A DNA stretch of 64,000 nucleotides from assembly GCA_035294305.1 (NCBI GenBank), contig DATGLD010000008.1, positions 186,001 to 250,000 on the forward strand, given 5' to 3'. The position numbers were made by a program, and so were the translations under genes. Below the pieces are notes generated by a model. It was not told the origin of the DNA, did no database searches, and saw only the letters and a program-made list of their open reading frames with translations. How positions within the stretch are numbered: position 1 is the stretch's first letter; each line of letters begins with the position of its first letter. This document shows positions 26,977 through 35,772 of this stretch, piece by piece. This DNA comes from DASRBN01 sp035294305 (GTDB taxonomy: Bacteria; Chloroflexota; Ktedonobacteria; Ktedonobacterales; Ktedonobacteraceae).

Positions 26977-26982
26977 TCCATC

Positions 26983-28362
26983 TTAATCTCCCTGCGCGCT
27001 TCTTCCCACCACATCGCGTGGGTCTTCCTGGTGCTCTGCGCCTGAACCAGGAGCCATTGCCGCGACAATAAGTCGCCGGTGGCGGGCGAGCAGAATATCT
27101 ATCCCTGCCGCTACGCTGCCGCAGCTCTCGCCGAGCAATACAGCCACAGGGACAGCGGCGATTCCCAGCAGGGGCAGCAAGAGCCAGGCCAGTACGAGCA
27201 TCACGCCGGCCATGCCCAGGTTGAGCAGCGCCGCCGCGCGCAGGCGCCGGTGAACACGCAGCACGCTGACATAGACGCTGGTGATGGCATCTGGAACCGC
27301 TGAAATGGTTTCAATGCGTAATACGATGGCGCCATGCGCGGCGTAGCTCTGCCCAAAGACGAGCAGGATAGAATAGCCACCCAGAAAACAGAGCAGCATG
27401 CCAGGAGCTAGAATAAAGGCGATAATCTTTGCGCTGGAACGTACTTTATGCGTGAGGTCACCGGCGGCGTGTGATCCTTCCGCAAAGAGCGAGGTGGCGA
27501 CGGCAGCCGAGCCTGCAAGCAAGAAATCACCGACACGGGTCGCCGTGTAGTAATAGGCATTATCTGCTGCTGATAGCCGCACCAGCACAAAAACAGGTAA
27601 AAGGTAGCCGGCTGCCTGACCACCCAGGTTGATGAAATAATTACCGGTAAGTGCTGAGAACATGGAGCGTACCTGCCCAGCCATGCCGCGCAAGGCCAGG
27701 CAGTAGTCCCGATCAAGGCCTGGTACCTGCGCTACGAATGCCGGAATGAGGACGATTGCCATAGCCAGGACCGCTGCCAGGAAGATGCCGAATCCGCCAG
27801 CCGGTGCCAATAGCAGGACGGGTAGGGCGGCAAGCGGTATTTTGAACAGCGCAACGAGGGCGTTGCGTATGAGCATATGCTGCGTGGCACGTTCCGCGAC
27901 GAATGTCTGATCCAGCAGCGTGGAAATGCTCATCAGTGGTATGCTGAGAATAAAGGCCACGGTGTAGCCAGGATGAGAAACGATAGTAAAGAATTGCGAT
28001 GAGAAGAGTGGCAGGGCCATCACAGCAATAATTCCGACAAATAGACCCGCGACAATGCCGGTCACCAGTCCCGCGTTGAGTGTGAGGGACCAGGCCGCTC
28101 CCTTTTCCCGCAGAGGAAGTCGCTGTACGAGTGTAGGGCCCATTCCCATATTGGCAAGCAGCGCCGCCAGCGTCATGGCCGAAATGAGCGCGGACCCCAG
28201 GCCAACAGCAGAGGGGGTGTAGAGGTGCGCGGCCAGTATCCAGAAGAAGTAACCGAGTACAGAAGTAACAGTTCCTGTGCCAATGATATAGATGCTGTTG
28301 CGCAGCAGGGAAAAGCGCTGTATCCACGCCAGTAAAGATTGTATCCCTTTCATGATCCTCAC
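26983..28362 (-). CDS. Wzx-type oligosaccharide flippase (MOP superfamily)
   Basis: 459 residues with about 12-14 hydrophobic segments. The N-terminus (SIYIIGTGTVTSVLGYFFWI, then AAHLYTPSAVGLGSALIS) is characteristic of polysaccharide-repeat exporters in the MOP family. It would move lipid-linked oligosaccharide from the inner to the outer leaflet. It lies between two glycosyltransferase/membrane genes with a 6-base gap to the GT4 gene downstream. The C-terminal 25 residues are polar and unusual for the family, of unknown meaning. Confidence 0.88.
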   Translation of the reverse strand: MRIMKGIQSLLAWIQRFSLLRNSIYIIGTGTVTSVLGYFFWILAAHLYTPSAVGLGSALISAMTLAALLANMGMGPTLVQRLPLREKGAAWSLTLNAGLVTGIVAGLFVGIIAVMALPLFSSQFFTIVSHPGYTVAFILSIPLMSISTLLDQTFVAERATQHMLIRNALVALFKIPLAALPVLLLAPAGGFGIFLAAVLAMAIVLIPAFVAQVPGLDRDYCLALRGMAGQVRSMFSALTGNYFINLGGQAAGYLLPVFVLVRLSAADNAYYYTATRVGDFLLAGSAAVATSLFAEGSHAAGDLTHKVRSSAKIIAFILAPGMLLCFLGGYSILLVFGQSYAAHGAIVLRIETISAVPDAITSVYVSVLRVHRRLRAAALLNLGMAGVMLVLAWLLLPLLGIAAVPVAVLLGESCGSVAAGIDILLARHRRLIVAAMAPGSGAEHQEDPRDVVGRSAQGD

Positions 28363-28372
28363 CTGTACCGGG

Positions 28373-29152
28373 TTAATGCAGCCATAACACTACATGGCGG
28401 TAAGGTGTTGCTGGGATATCCATACGGTACAGTATGGCCTCTACCATTGATGTATTCGTAGGCTCAAGTGGTGGCAGCGCAAGTGTTACCTGCCAGCCCT
28501 CGTCTGGCGCGAGAGTGATAAGCGGCCATTGCTTGACGATTTTGCCATCCTCGTTTACGACAAGACGATACTGCATGGTCATCTTCTCCATATTTTTCAT
28601 GCCGATACGTACATCGCTCTTAGCTGAAGCCCCGGTCCCCGGTAGTATCCAGAGTTGAGTAAAGCCGGGACGTGGTTGTTGCTGCGCTCCAATAGTAGAG
28701 ACGACAACCGCTCCGCAGAGGATAAGCGCGGCCAGCCCGAGCAACAACCCTTGCGCAAAGGTGAAGGCAGGACCGCGTGGGGCCGGTGAATCGACCCATC
28801 GCACCCAATTTAATCGTTGTATAAGCGCAATCACGCAGGCGGCAAGCGTAATGCTTCCTAAGAGAATTGCCCATGAGTCGGCCTGCAGGCCGGATGGTGT
28901 CAGGTTGAGCAGTAGCCCGCCCAGTATGGCACATACCAGGCTAAGACCCAGGCCCAAAACGAGGCGCTCAATAGCGCTCAGTGCCCCTTGCGGAAATAAA
29001 GCGCTTGTGAGCGCGTAGCCCGGCAGGATCAGTACCAGCGGCAGCGGCAGGACGCGCAATACACTGCTGGTTGGCGGTGCGAGCAAAGTCAGGGCTATAC
29101 CGGCCAGAGCGATCCCTATGACTATGAAGATATCGGTGTATCTCTGTTTCAT
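28373..29152 (-). CDS. DUF1616-like membrane protein
   Basis: 259 residues with four or five N-terminal membrane segments: LRVLPLPLVLILPGYALTSA, then AIERLVLGLGLSLVCAILGG, which I recognise as the DUF1616 pattern. A final extracytoplasmic beta-rich domain of about 90 residues follows. The family is associated with glycan or glycoprotein loci in archaea and Chloroflexota but has no proven activity. Its start overlaps the stop of the upstream 761-residue membrane protein in ATGA, so the two are translationally coupled and may form a complex. Confidence 0.75.
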   Translation of the reverse strand: MKQRYTDIFIVIGIALAGIALTLLAPPTSSVLRVLPLPLVLILPGYALTSALFPQGALSAIERLVLGLGLSLVCAILGGLLLNLTPSGLQADSWAILLGSITLAACVIALIQRLNWVRWVDSPAPRGPAFTFAQGLLLGLAALILCGAVVVSTIGAQQQPRPGFTQLWILPGTGASAKSDVRIGMKNMEKMTMQYRLVVNEDGKIVKQWPLITLAPDEGWQVTLALPPLEPTNTSMVEAILYRMDIPATPYRHVVLWLH

Positions 29153-31434
29153 CGAGAAGTACTCCCCGGAAGAGTTTTCCGTATATCATACTCATTTGTC
29201 CCCTGTTTGGGGAAAGACGGTTTGGGTACCGGGACGGGCGTCGATGGAAGCGGCGAGCCTGAAAGCGTACCATTGCTGATCTGTTCTACGTCGTAAATGA
29301 TGATGTCACCGCCATCAAAGATGCGACTGACGCCTGGCACAAAATCGAATTTTTCAAGCGCTGCCCGGTCAATGGGTTGCGTATAGTGTTGAGCACCAGG
29401 CTCACCGTTGTTAAAATAGGTTCCTGTCGCGGGCAAAGCCGTGCTGAGACGCAGGTCAACAACAAGGTACTGAATGTGATCCTGGCGCAGTATTGTCACA
29501 ACGCCTGTGCCAAATTGAGTGGCGAGGAATACCCACGATACGGCGATACGAGCGCTACCGGATGTTTCCGCGAACTGCCGTCCATAGGTTGCCATAAGCT
29601 CTGTGTTGTCGCGGTCGCTGGCAACAATATGTCCGGGTCCCAGGTACGTATTTGCCCATACTGCCGCGGTAATGCCTTCCGGCTCAATGGAACGATCATC
29701 GGCGGATACCTGGTACGGGCCTGGCAGGAAGCTGCCCGATGAACCGGCGCTCATAGCGATCTGGCCCACGAATAACACAGCAAGCGCGCACAATGTTATG
29801 CAGGGGCGCACCCTTGTGATAATCATCCCATCTTTTCTCCCTGGAGCGCAGCTCCAGGAAGTAACTGGCAGGAGAAAGCGCCGCGCAGCCATCGCCAGAA
29901 CGAATGCTATTGCTACGAACAAAAACTCCGTTGATCGGCTTGCTACCTCTGCTCCTGTTTGCGTCAGGTGCAGTATCAAGATGCCTGGAAAGGCAAATAC
30001 CGCGCAGGCCAGGGCGAGGGCGAAGGCGCTGCTCCGATAACGCCGCCAGGCGGCGAATAGCCCAAACGGGAGTCCCAGCAAGATCAGCACTAATGAGGCA
30101 TACACCATCAAGCGCTCCCACAGCGGTGATCCGGTCGCAGTAGTGCTTTGAAAGGGCTGCCGCGCCTGGCTGTGATGAGTCGCTATCTGTACCAACTGGC
30201 TTAGCGCCCCGGTAACATGTGGAGTCAGGTATCCCAGGGCAGCGCCTCCTGTATAGATCAGCCAGGCGGATGTCAGCATCAGACTCACCACTACTATTCC
30301 GCCCGGATTTGCCTCTATGGTCTGATTGGGGGTGTAGGGACCAGGCGTGGGGCTTGCGGAGCCCCTTTCAATACGCTCGCGTCCTGGGCGGAGTTTCCAC
30401 AGCAGGAGAAATACCACCGTCCAGACAAGCAGGAAGCCTAGCAGCATAAACGAGGTGAGATGGTGCGTCACGACTATAGCGCCAATTCCCAACCATGCCG
30501 CTATTGTGAAACCCAGGCGTGGACGCCCAGAAACGTATCCCCGGCGAACCACAAGAAACAGCACAAATACAGCAAGTGATAATGCCAGGGACTCGTATGC
30601 GAAGATCGAGTCGAAGAACACGAAGTTTGGGTTCGTCATATACAGCAGCGTAGCCATTCCCGCTATCCACATGGAATCGCTGATGCGTTCATAAATCAGG
30701 TAAAGAGACGGGACGAGTACCAGCCATGCTGTACCAATCAGCACACTTCCCGCAACGAAAATAGAAAGCCCGGTAAGACTGCTCAGCGCGTTAGTAACAA
30801 TCTCAAGCCCGGGATAAAAGGCGCTGATCGGCAGCAGCGGATTCGTGGAAAAAAGGCGCCCGCTCGCGGCAATATCCTGCGCCGTTCGCACGTGTAAGAA
30901 CTCATCATAACCGGCGAAATACAGTGGGTACTGTAAAATCTGAACAAAATAGAGGCTGATTGCCAATACAACAAGAAGGCCGACCCGCTCTCGTCTTGCC
31001 GGTTTTTGAGAGAGTAGACGCGCCGCGACCGGCAGAAAAATCGCTAGTAGCCCGAACCAGAACAGCGGCTCGCCCCATGCTGCGGAAATGCGTCCTCCCT
31101 CGTATGCCAGAGCCACCAGGAATACGCCAATGGCACACGTTACGGATAATACCGGCAACCATCCCCACTCCCTGGCTATCGCTTTGCTCCGCAAGGCATT
31201 TAGATTGACATCTGTAACTGGGAGATAGCGGATGCGAACCATATCAGCCATCTCTCGCTCTGTCGGTGGAGACGTGCTATCCTCTGCCTGGGCTTTTGCC
31301 CGCGTATGCTCCGGCGCAATGTGTTCACCACAACCAATGCAGAAATGCGCGCCCGGTAATAACGCTTCGCTACAGTGAGGGCAAAATAATTTATCTGATG
31401 GGTTTTCACTACCTACCGGTTTCGCTATTTCCAT
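29149..31434 (-). CDS. Polytopic GT39/DUF2206-like membrane protein with N-terminal zinc ribbon
   Basis: 761 residues. Residues 18-37 hold a Cys4 zinc ribbon (FCPHCSEALLPGAHFCIGCG). About 12 membrane segments follow, with an acidic loop early in the membrane region (YFAGYDEFLHVRTAQDIA) like the catalytic Asp loop of dolichyl-phosphate-mannose dependent GT39/GT-C enzymes. An extracytoplasmic C-terminal domain (about 600-745) completes it. It is probably a membrane glycosyltransferase using a lipid-phosphate sugar. Near residue 540 a segment (ITRVRPC) resembles translations of a family B repeat, so an in-frame insertion is possible. The start lies 12 bases after the GT4 stop. Confidence 0.72.
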   Translation of the reverse strand: MEIAKPVGSENPSDKLFCPHCSEALLPGAHFCIGCGEHIAPEHTRAKAQAEDSTSPPTEREMADMVRIRYLPVTDVNLNALRSKAIAREWGWLPVLSVTCAIGVFLVALAYEGGRISAAWGEPLFWFGLLAIFLPVAARLLSQKPARRERVGLLVVLAISLYFVQILQYPLYFAGYDEFLHVRTAQDIAASGRLFSTNPLLPISAFYPGLEIVTNALSSLTGLSIFVAGSVLIGTAWLVLVPSLYLIYERISDSMWIAGMATLLYMTNPNFVFFDSIFAYESLALSLAVFVLFLVVRRGYVSGRPRLGFTIAAWLGIGAIVVTHHLTSFMLLGFLLVWTVVFLLLWKLRPGRERIERGSASPTPGPYTPNQTIEANPGGIVVVSLMLTSAWLIYTGGAALGYLTPHVTGALSQLVQIATHHSQARQPFQSTTATGSPLWERLMVYASLVLILLGLPFGLFAAWRRYRSSAFALALACAVFAFPGILILHLTQTGAEVASRSTEFLFVAIAFVLAMAARRFLLPVTSWSCAPGRKDGMIITRVRPCITLCALAVLFVGQIAMSAGSSGSFLPGPYQVSADDRSIEPEGITAAVWANTYLGPGHIVASDRDNTELMATYGRQFAETSGSARIAVSWVFLATQFGTGVVTILRQDHIQYLVVDLRLSTALPATGTYFNNGEPGAQHYTQPIDRAALEKFDFVPGVSRIFDGGDIIIYDVEQISNGTLSGSPLPSTPVPVPKPSFPKQGTNEYDIRKTLPGSTSR

Positions 31435-31446
31435 ATGTCCCTTGCC

Positions 31447-32700
31447 TTAGTCGCCTGCCGCCGGGGCAGTTACTTTTTGCAGCAACGCCTCATATACCTG
31501 CTCGATACGTGGTACAACCGTACTGGCCTGAAACTTGCTCACATACCGTAGCGCCGCCTCTCCCATGCGCTTCCGTGAATCGGAATCGGCAAGCAGATGA
31601 ATGATTGCGTCTTGTAGCGCTATAATATTGCCAGGCTCTACCAGCAGGCCGGTTTCGCCGTGGGTCACCAGTTCCGCCAGGCCGCCAATGTGGGAGGCAA
31701 TTACCGGACTTCCCGTCGCCATCGCCTCCATCACTACTGTGGGGCACGACTCCGGTCCGACTGAGGGCAATAGCACAAGCATGCAGCGGCGCAGCGCCTC
31801 CATGACGGCGTGGCGAGGCCAGTCCTTGAAAACAAACACGTTGGCCGGGCTATCTTTGTTCAGAACTGGCCAGTCGGATGTTTCATAGCCGATGAGAACG
31901 AGTGGGGGCGCGCCGCTAAGCCCGGAGTATGCCTTCAGCAGGATATCTACGCCTTTCTGCCGGTTGAACGCTCCTACAAAAAGCAGGTAGGGTTCCTTGG
32001 GAAGCTGTGTGGCGTAGGATGGAGTGTCGCTGCGTGCTCTGCCAACATCATCGGGTATGAAGTTGGAAATGACCTGGAAAGGTAAGCGCTGCGCTGCCAG
32101 GCTATTACCCAGTGCCACCGCCTGGCTCACGGGAAGAAACATATCGACAAGGCTTCTTCTAATCTGCCCCATGACGCGATCCGCGAGTACCGTAGGCACA
32201 CCTTTCCCCGGCCCATAATAGTGGATGCCGCAGCGCAGGCATTTTGTCAGACCAGGCCCATTACAAATAGCATCGTTCAAGAGTAGCGTTGTTTTCACAC
32301 ACACCAGGTCATAGTTATGCAGTGTCACGACCAGCTTCGCCCCGCTCCATAGCTTCAGCGGCAGGTAGGAATAGACGAGCCAGTTATGCGCGTGTACGAT
32401 CTGCGGGCGTTCATCGCGGATGATCTGCCTCAATGCCAGCGTCACTTCTGGATCGGGAAACGGCGGCGCGTATTGTCTTCCGCTATCCCTGAAGAGCCAC
32501 GGCAAGCGCCGCGTTGAGGAGCGAACCCGGTACACCTTTACTCCCGCGTCCATCTCGAATGCTGCCAGGCCTGCGTGCCACAGCGTCACTACGGCTACCT
32601 CGTGCCCGCGTGTCGCAAGCTCAGTACTCAGTGATCGCACATGTATCGCTCCCCCTCCAATTATTGGCGGGTAGAACTGCGTGAGCATCATGATACGCAT
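31447..32700 (-). CDS. Glycosyltransferase family 4
   Basis: 417 residues. The N-terminus MMLTQFYPPIIGGGAIHVRS is the classic GT4 start. The middle contains an unusual Cys-containing insert (CNGPGLTKCLRCGIHYYGPG), which also occurs in a subset of GT4 enzymes. The donor domain has LLFVGAFNRQKGVDILLKAY and the EX7E motif in ESCPTVVMEAMATGSPVIAS. It is a GT-B enzyme building the glycan repeat. Its start region overlaps the upstream GT4 gene by 13 bases, showing tight coupling. Sugar identity unknown. Confidence 0.92.
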   Translation of the reverse strand: MRIMMLTQFYPPIIGGGAIHVRSLSTELATRGHEVAVVTLWHAGLAAFEMDAGVKVYRVRSSTRRLPWLFRDSGRQYAPPFPDPEVTLALRQIIRDERPQIVHAHNWLVYSYLPLKLWSGAKLVVTLHNYDLVCVKTTLLLNDAICNGPGLTKCLRCGIHYYGPGKGVPTVLADRVMGQIRRSLVDMFLPVSQAVALGNSLAAQRLPFQVISNFIPDDVGRARSDTPSYATQLPKEPYLLFVGAFNRQKGVDILLKAYSGLSGAPPLVLIGYETSDWPVLNKDSPANVFVFKDWPRHAVMEALRRCMLVLLPSVGPESCPTVVMEAMATGSPVIASHIGGLAELVTHGETGLLVEPGNIIALQDAIIHLLADSDSRKRMGEAALRYVSKFQASTVVPRIEQVYEALLQKVTAPAAGD

Positions 32701-33845
32701 ACCGGCCTCCGTGCTACCGTCCTGTAAAGGGCCAGGAGATTACTGGCGCAAGCATCCCATGTCGGTAACTCGGCATCTCCTGGCTTGAGAGGATTGCGCA
32801 GCTGATCGACAATCGCCCTTGCCACTTCCTGGGGCGGACTATGCAATGGAATACCATATGCCAGGTCGCGATTGATCAGCTCGCGCAATGCTGATGTGCT
32901 GGCAACCAGTACCGGGCGTCGCAGCGCCAGTGCCTCCATTACCGCAATACCCTGAGATTCATACTCACTGAAGAGCGTAATCAGGTCGGCCCTCGACAGT
33001 AGCGCAGCCATACCACCCCGATCCTCAGTAGAAACGGGCCGTATTTCTACATACTCATCAACCTTTAGGCTCCTGGCTATTTTTCGCAGCGTTGCCTCAT
33101 AAGGTCCCGTCCCTACGATGCGCACCCGCGCATTTGGAACCTCTGCCAGCACTTCCGGCAGCGCCTCGATCAAGCGCTGGTGCCCCTTGTATCGTTCCAG
33201 GCGACCAATCGAAACAATGAGGGGATCTTTTCGCGCATCCTCGACAGCGGCTTCTGTAGGGACAGCGCCTTGTGCCTGTCCTGTCTCCTCACACAGATAT
33301 GCCCCATTCGGAATAATAACGAACTGCTCTTTTGGCAGATGCAGCCGTTCCTGAAAGAAATTGGCCTCGAATTGTGAGACGGCGATCAGCTTATGCGCCT
33401 GTGCCAGCAGGGGGCGCAGCGCCTTCCAGTGCATGCCGCGCAATGCTTTGCGCAAGCCCGAAACATTGCCCCCACTGTGAAACGAGAGCACGAAGGGCAT
33501 AGCGGCCCGCCACGCGGCCAGCATCGCCAGTGGAGGAACCAGGTTATGATAGCCCTGGCAGTGGACGAGATCCCAGCGTTCCTGCCTGATGAAGCGATAG
33601 ATGCCGGGCGCGAAGAAGTAATCCTTCTTCTCCGGCCATGCCCGCACCCGGCAGATGCGTATGCCCTCGGACTCCTCAAAGACTGGCAGCTGTCCACTGA
33701 CATCCGTCGTCAAAACCGTAACCTCGACGCCAGCGCGCACCAGGCGCCTGCCTACCTCGTAGACATGTGTCTCCACACCCCCTGTGTAGGGAATGTAGCG
33801 ACAGGCAACCATTAGCACGCGCAATGGGCGAAATCCGCTGGGCAT
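32688..33845 (-). CDS. Glycosyltransferase family 4 with a repeat-derived insert
   Basis: 385 residues. LMVACRYIPYTGGVETHVYE begins the acceptor domain; PLIVSIGRLERYKGHQRLIE and EYESQGIAVMEALALRRPV (EX7E) define the donor site. Residues about 189-197 (GQAQGAVPT) at the junction of the two domains are encoded by a family A repeat, the same frame and almost the same peptide as in rpoN. The junction is a flexible loop, so the enzyme is probably still active. Member of the minus-strand glycan operon. Confidence 0.9.
   Translation of the reverse strand: MPSGFRPLRVLMVACRYIPYTGGVETHVYEVGRRLVRAGVEVTVLTTDVSGQLPVFEESEGIRICRVRAWPEKKDYFFAPGIYRFIRQERWDLVHCQGYHNLVPPLAMLAAWRAAMPFVLSFHSGGNVSGLRKALRGMHWKALRPLLAQAHKLIAVSQFEANFFQERLHLPKEQFVIIPNGAYLCEETGQAQGAVPTEAAVEDARKDPLIVSIGRLERYKGHQRLIEALPEVLAEVPNARVRIVGTGPYEATLRKIARSLKVDEYVEIRPVSTEDRGGMAALLSRADLITLFSEYESQGIAVMEALALRRPVLVASTSALRELINRDLAYGIPLHSPPQEVARAIVDQLRNPLKPGDAELPTWDACASNLLALYRTVARRPVCVS
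33254..33281. repeat. Family A repeat inside a GT4 gene
   Basis: A copy of TGTAGGGACAGCGCC with its GCCTGTCC tail in frame within the glycosyltransferase at 32688-33845, encoding GQAQGAVPT on the minus strand. Confidence 0.85.
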
Positions 33846-33866
33846 CCCGGAACCTCTCTTTCATCT

Positions 33867-34940
33867 TTACCTGCTCCGTAGGGGCGTACCCTTGAGGTCG
33901 CCCTCCAAATTTTTCCCTTTGTGGTCGCCATCTGCACCCTTGTCATTGCCCGCTGTACGCTTATCCTTGTACTCACCTATCCTACTCTCCTGCTCGCGTC
34001 TCTGCTGGCCCATCTCCATCGCACCCGGCTCTCCATAGCCCCAGCAGGCCAGGTCACGCTGGAGTAAATCCTGTAACTGCTTCACGTCTTCAGCATAGTA
34101 CGCGCGGAGTTGCGCTTGAATCTGGGGGTCTATCGAAATGCGTTCTACCGACAGGCCGATGAGTTTACTGGCCCACGCCTTGCGTAGATGGAGCGGTATC
34201 AAAGACTTGATGCGTTTCTCCAGGCCATTGGGGTTGAAGATGAATCTGTTCAGGGGCGTATAGAGCTTGCGTGACTTCGGCATCCCGGAGAGGTTATAAC
34301 GCACCGAGGTGTCGATAGCCACATCCTCCTTGACCCCCAGGAAAGTAAAAACGTCCCGCAACGCCTGCGCGGGATTAGCGTAAAATTCCTCGTATAGCAG
34401 CACTTTCACCTGCTGCTCGCCGAATACTTCGATGTATTGGCGAACATGCTCATAATAGAAACTTAACTCTTTGTAGCGCCACATGGGCTCAAAGCCCTGT
34501 TGCTTGCGCTCCTCCTCCTCCTCTAATCCTTGCTCGAGGCTTAACGCTTCGCGGCCGTCGCGCGCCAGGAACATATAGGCGCTATAGGTTCGATCCACCG
34601 GCTCGCGTAAGAGCATGATGATTTTGGCGTCAGGAACCGCCTGTGCAATGCGCTCGGCAGTGCCGGGCAGGTGAAGGTAAAAAGCCGAAGATTCGCCAAT
34701 GGCCTTCTTTCCTGCAGCGCTGGCAAAGAGTTCAGCATAGGCTCCCGCGTCCCGCACCAGCAAATTTCTTATGCCTGCGTCTCCCGGCCCCGTGCAGGGA
34801 GGAAATTGGTCAGCGGCAAAGTAGTGCGACTCTTTTCTCGATGTGATAAAGATTTCGGGATGCTGAGCAAGATATTGGTCAAGAGAAGTCGTCCCCGACC
34901 TTGCCGCGCCGACTACGAAAAAGTTTGGCAACATCTGCAC
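33867..34940 (-). CDS. PAPS-dependent sulfotransferase
   Basis: 357 residues. FFVVGAARSGTTSLDQYL at the N-terminus is the 5'-phosphosulfate-binding loop, and LREPVDRTYSAYMFL carries the 3'-phosphate-binding Arg and Ser. It transfers sulfate from PAPS to a hydroxyl or amine of a carbohydrate. An APS kinase gene at 40.6 kb could supply PAPS. The last 45 or so residues are Lys/Gly/Asp-rich and end in GDLKGTPLRSR; they are encoded partly by a family B repeat (33877-33930), so the native C-terminus was likely replaced or extended. It lies between a GT4 and a deacetylase gene, supporting sulfation of the exported glycan. Confidence 0.88.
   Translation of the reverse strand: MQMLPNFFVVGAARSGTTSLDQYLAQHPEIFITSRKESHYFAADQFPPCTGPGDAGIRNLLVRDAGAYAELFASAAGKKAIGESSAFYLHLPGTAERIAQAVPDAKIIMLLREPVDRTYSAYMFLARDGREALSLEQGLEEEEERKQQGFEPMWRYKELSFYYEHVRQYIEVFGEQQVKVLLYEEFYANPAQALRDVFTFLGVKEDVAIDTSVRYNLSGMPKSRKLYTPLNRFIFNPNGLEKRIKSLIPLHLRKAWASKLIGLSVERISIDPQIQAQLRAYYAEDVKQLQDLLQRDLACWGYGEPGAMEMGQQRREQESRIGEYKDKRTAGNDKGADGDHKGKNLEGDLKGTPLRSR
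33877..33930. repeat. Family B repeat at the 3' end of the sulfotransferase gene
   Basis: Degenerate copy containing GTAGGGGCGTACCCTTGAGG and a second GTGGTCGCC block. It is translated as the tail of the sulfotransferase. Confidence 0.7.
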
Positions 34941-34959
34941 TGCAATCTATCTCCTTCTG

Positions 34960-35772
34960 CTAGAGAGCAATCCAATCGCCCCGCAATCTTCCATACACGC
35001 TGCGAACGTGCCGTCGCGCGTCAGCTCGCGCTCGCTTAAAAGGGGATGCAATTAGCGGCCCGCTCCCTCTTGAAAGGGCAGCATCGAGCGCCTGCGCGCC
35101 GGTATCGGGCCACACCATCAGGCGGGCCAGTGCGTAGGGATCGTCATCGGGCGAACTCAACGCTCGTCCAATCGCGCAGGCTGAGGCAAAACCGGCTTCC
35201 CGCACAATGTGCCTTACGCGAGGCGTGTGATATCCGAATGGATAGGCAAAGCTTGACACTTGTAGACCAAGATGATCTTCCAGCAGGTTTTTAGAGCACA
35301 CGACTTCATCGCGTATGCGAGAAGAAGAGAGCATATCCAGCTGCGGGTGTGTGTGGCTATGCGCGGCGCACTCGATCCCCTGTTCGCTGATCTCGCGCAG
35401 TTGTTTCCACGCCAGCATAGGACGGTTGCCCTCTCCAATATGCTGCAACCAGCGGCTCGTTCCCCCAACGAACGCCGTTGCGACATAAAGAGTTGCTGTA
35501 AAGCCGTAAAGCCGGAGCGCGGGCAGCGCGTGTGTATAAAAATCCGCGAAACCGTCATCGAATGTCAAAATCACGCAGCGCTCTGGCAGCCTCTCATCCC
35601 CTGCCAGAGCCCGCGCAAATCGCGAAACCGTCATAGACGTGTAGCGATGTTGGGCAAGAAACGAAAGATGTTCATCGAACGTCTCCGGCCGCACAACGCA
35701 GGACTTAAATCTGGGGCTTGCCTGGCGTGAAATGCTATGAAACATAAAAATTGGTACGTTTTGTTTCTTCAT
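34960..35772 (-). CDS. Polysaccharide deacetylase (NodB/CE4)
   Basis: 270 residues. VILTFDDGF gives the catalytic base and metal Asp (72-73); AAHSHTHPQL gives the metal His residues (138 and 142) of the HxxxH motif; FAYPFGYHTP is the CE4 motif 3. It removes N-acetyl groups from amino sugars. No signal peptide is evident, so it may act on a lipid-linked intermediate in the cytoplasm or use another route out. It lies between the sulfotransferase and a GT2 gene and overlaps the GT2 stop in ATGA. N-deacetylation before sulfation is a known order in sulfated glycans, but here it is only inference. Confidence 0.88.
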   Translation of the reverse strand: MKKQNVPIFMFHSISRQASPRFKSCVVRPETFDEHLSFLAQHRYTSMTVSRFARALAGDERLPERCVILTFDDGFADFYTHALPALRLYGFTATLYVATAFVGGTSRWLQHIGEGNRPMLAWKQLREISEQGIECAAHSHTHPQLDMLSSSRIRDEVVCSKNLLEDHLGLQVSSFAYPFGYHTPRVRHIVREAGFASACAIGRALSSPDDDPYALARLMVWPDTGAQALDAALSRGSGPLIASPFKRARADARRHVRSVYGRLRGDWIAL

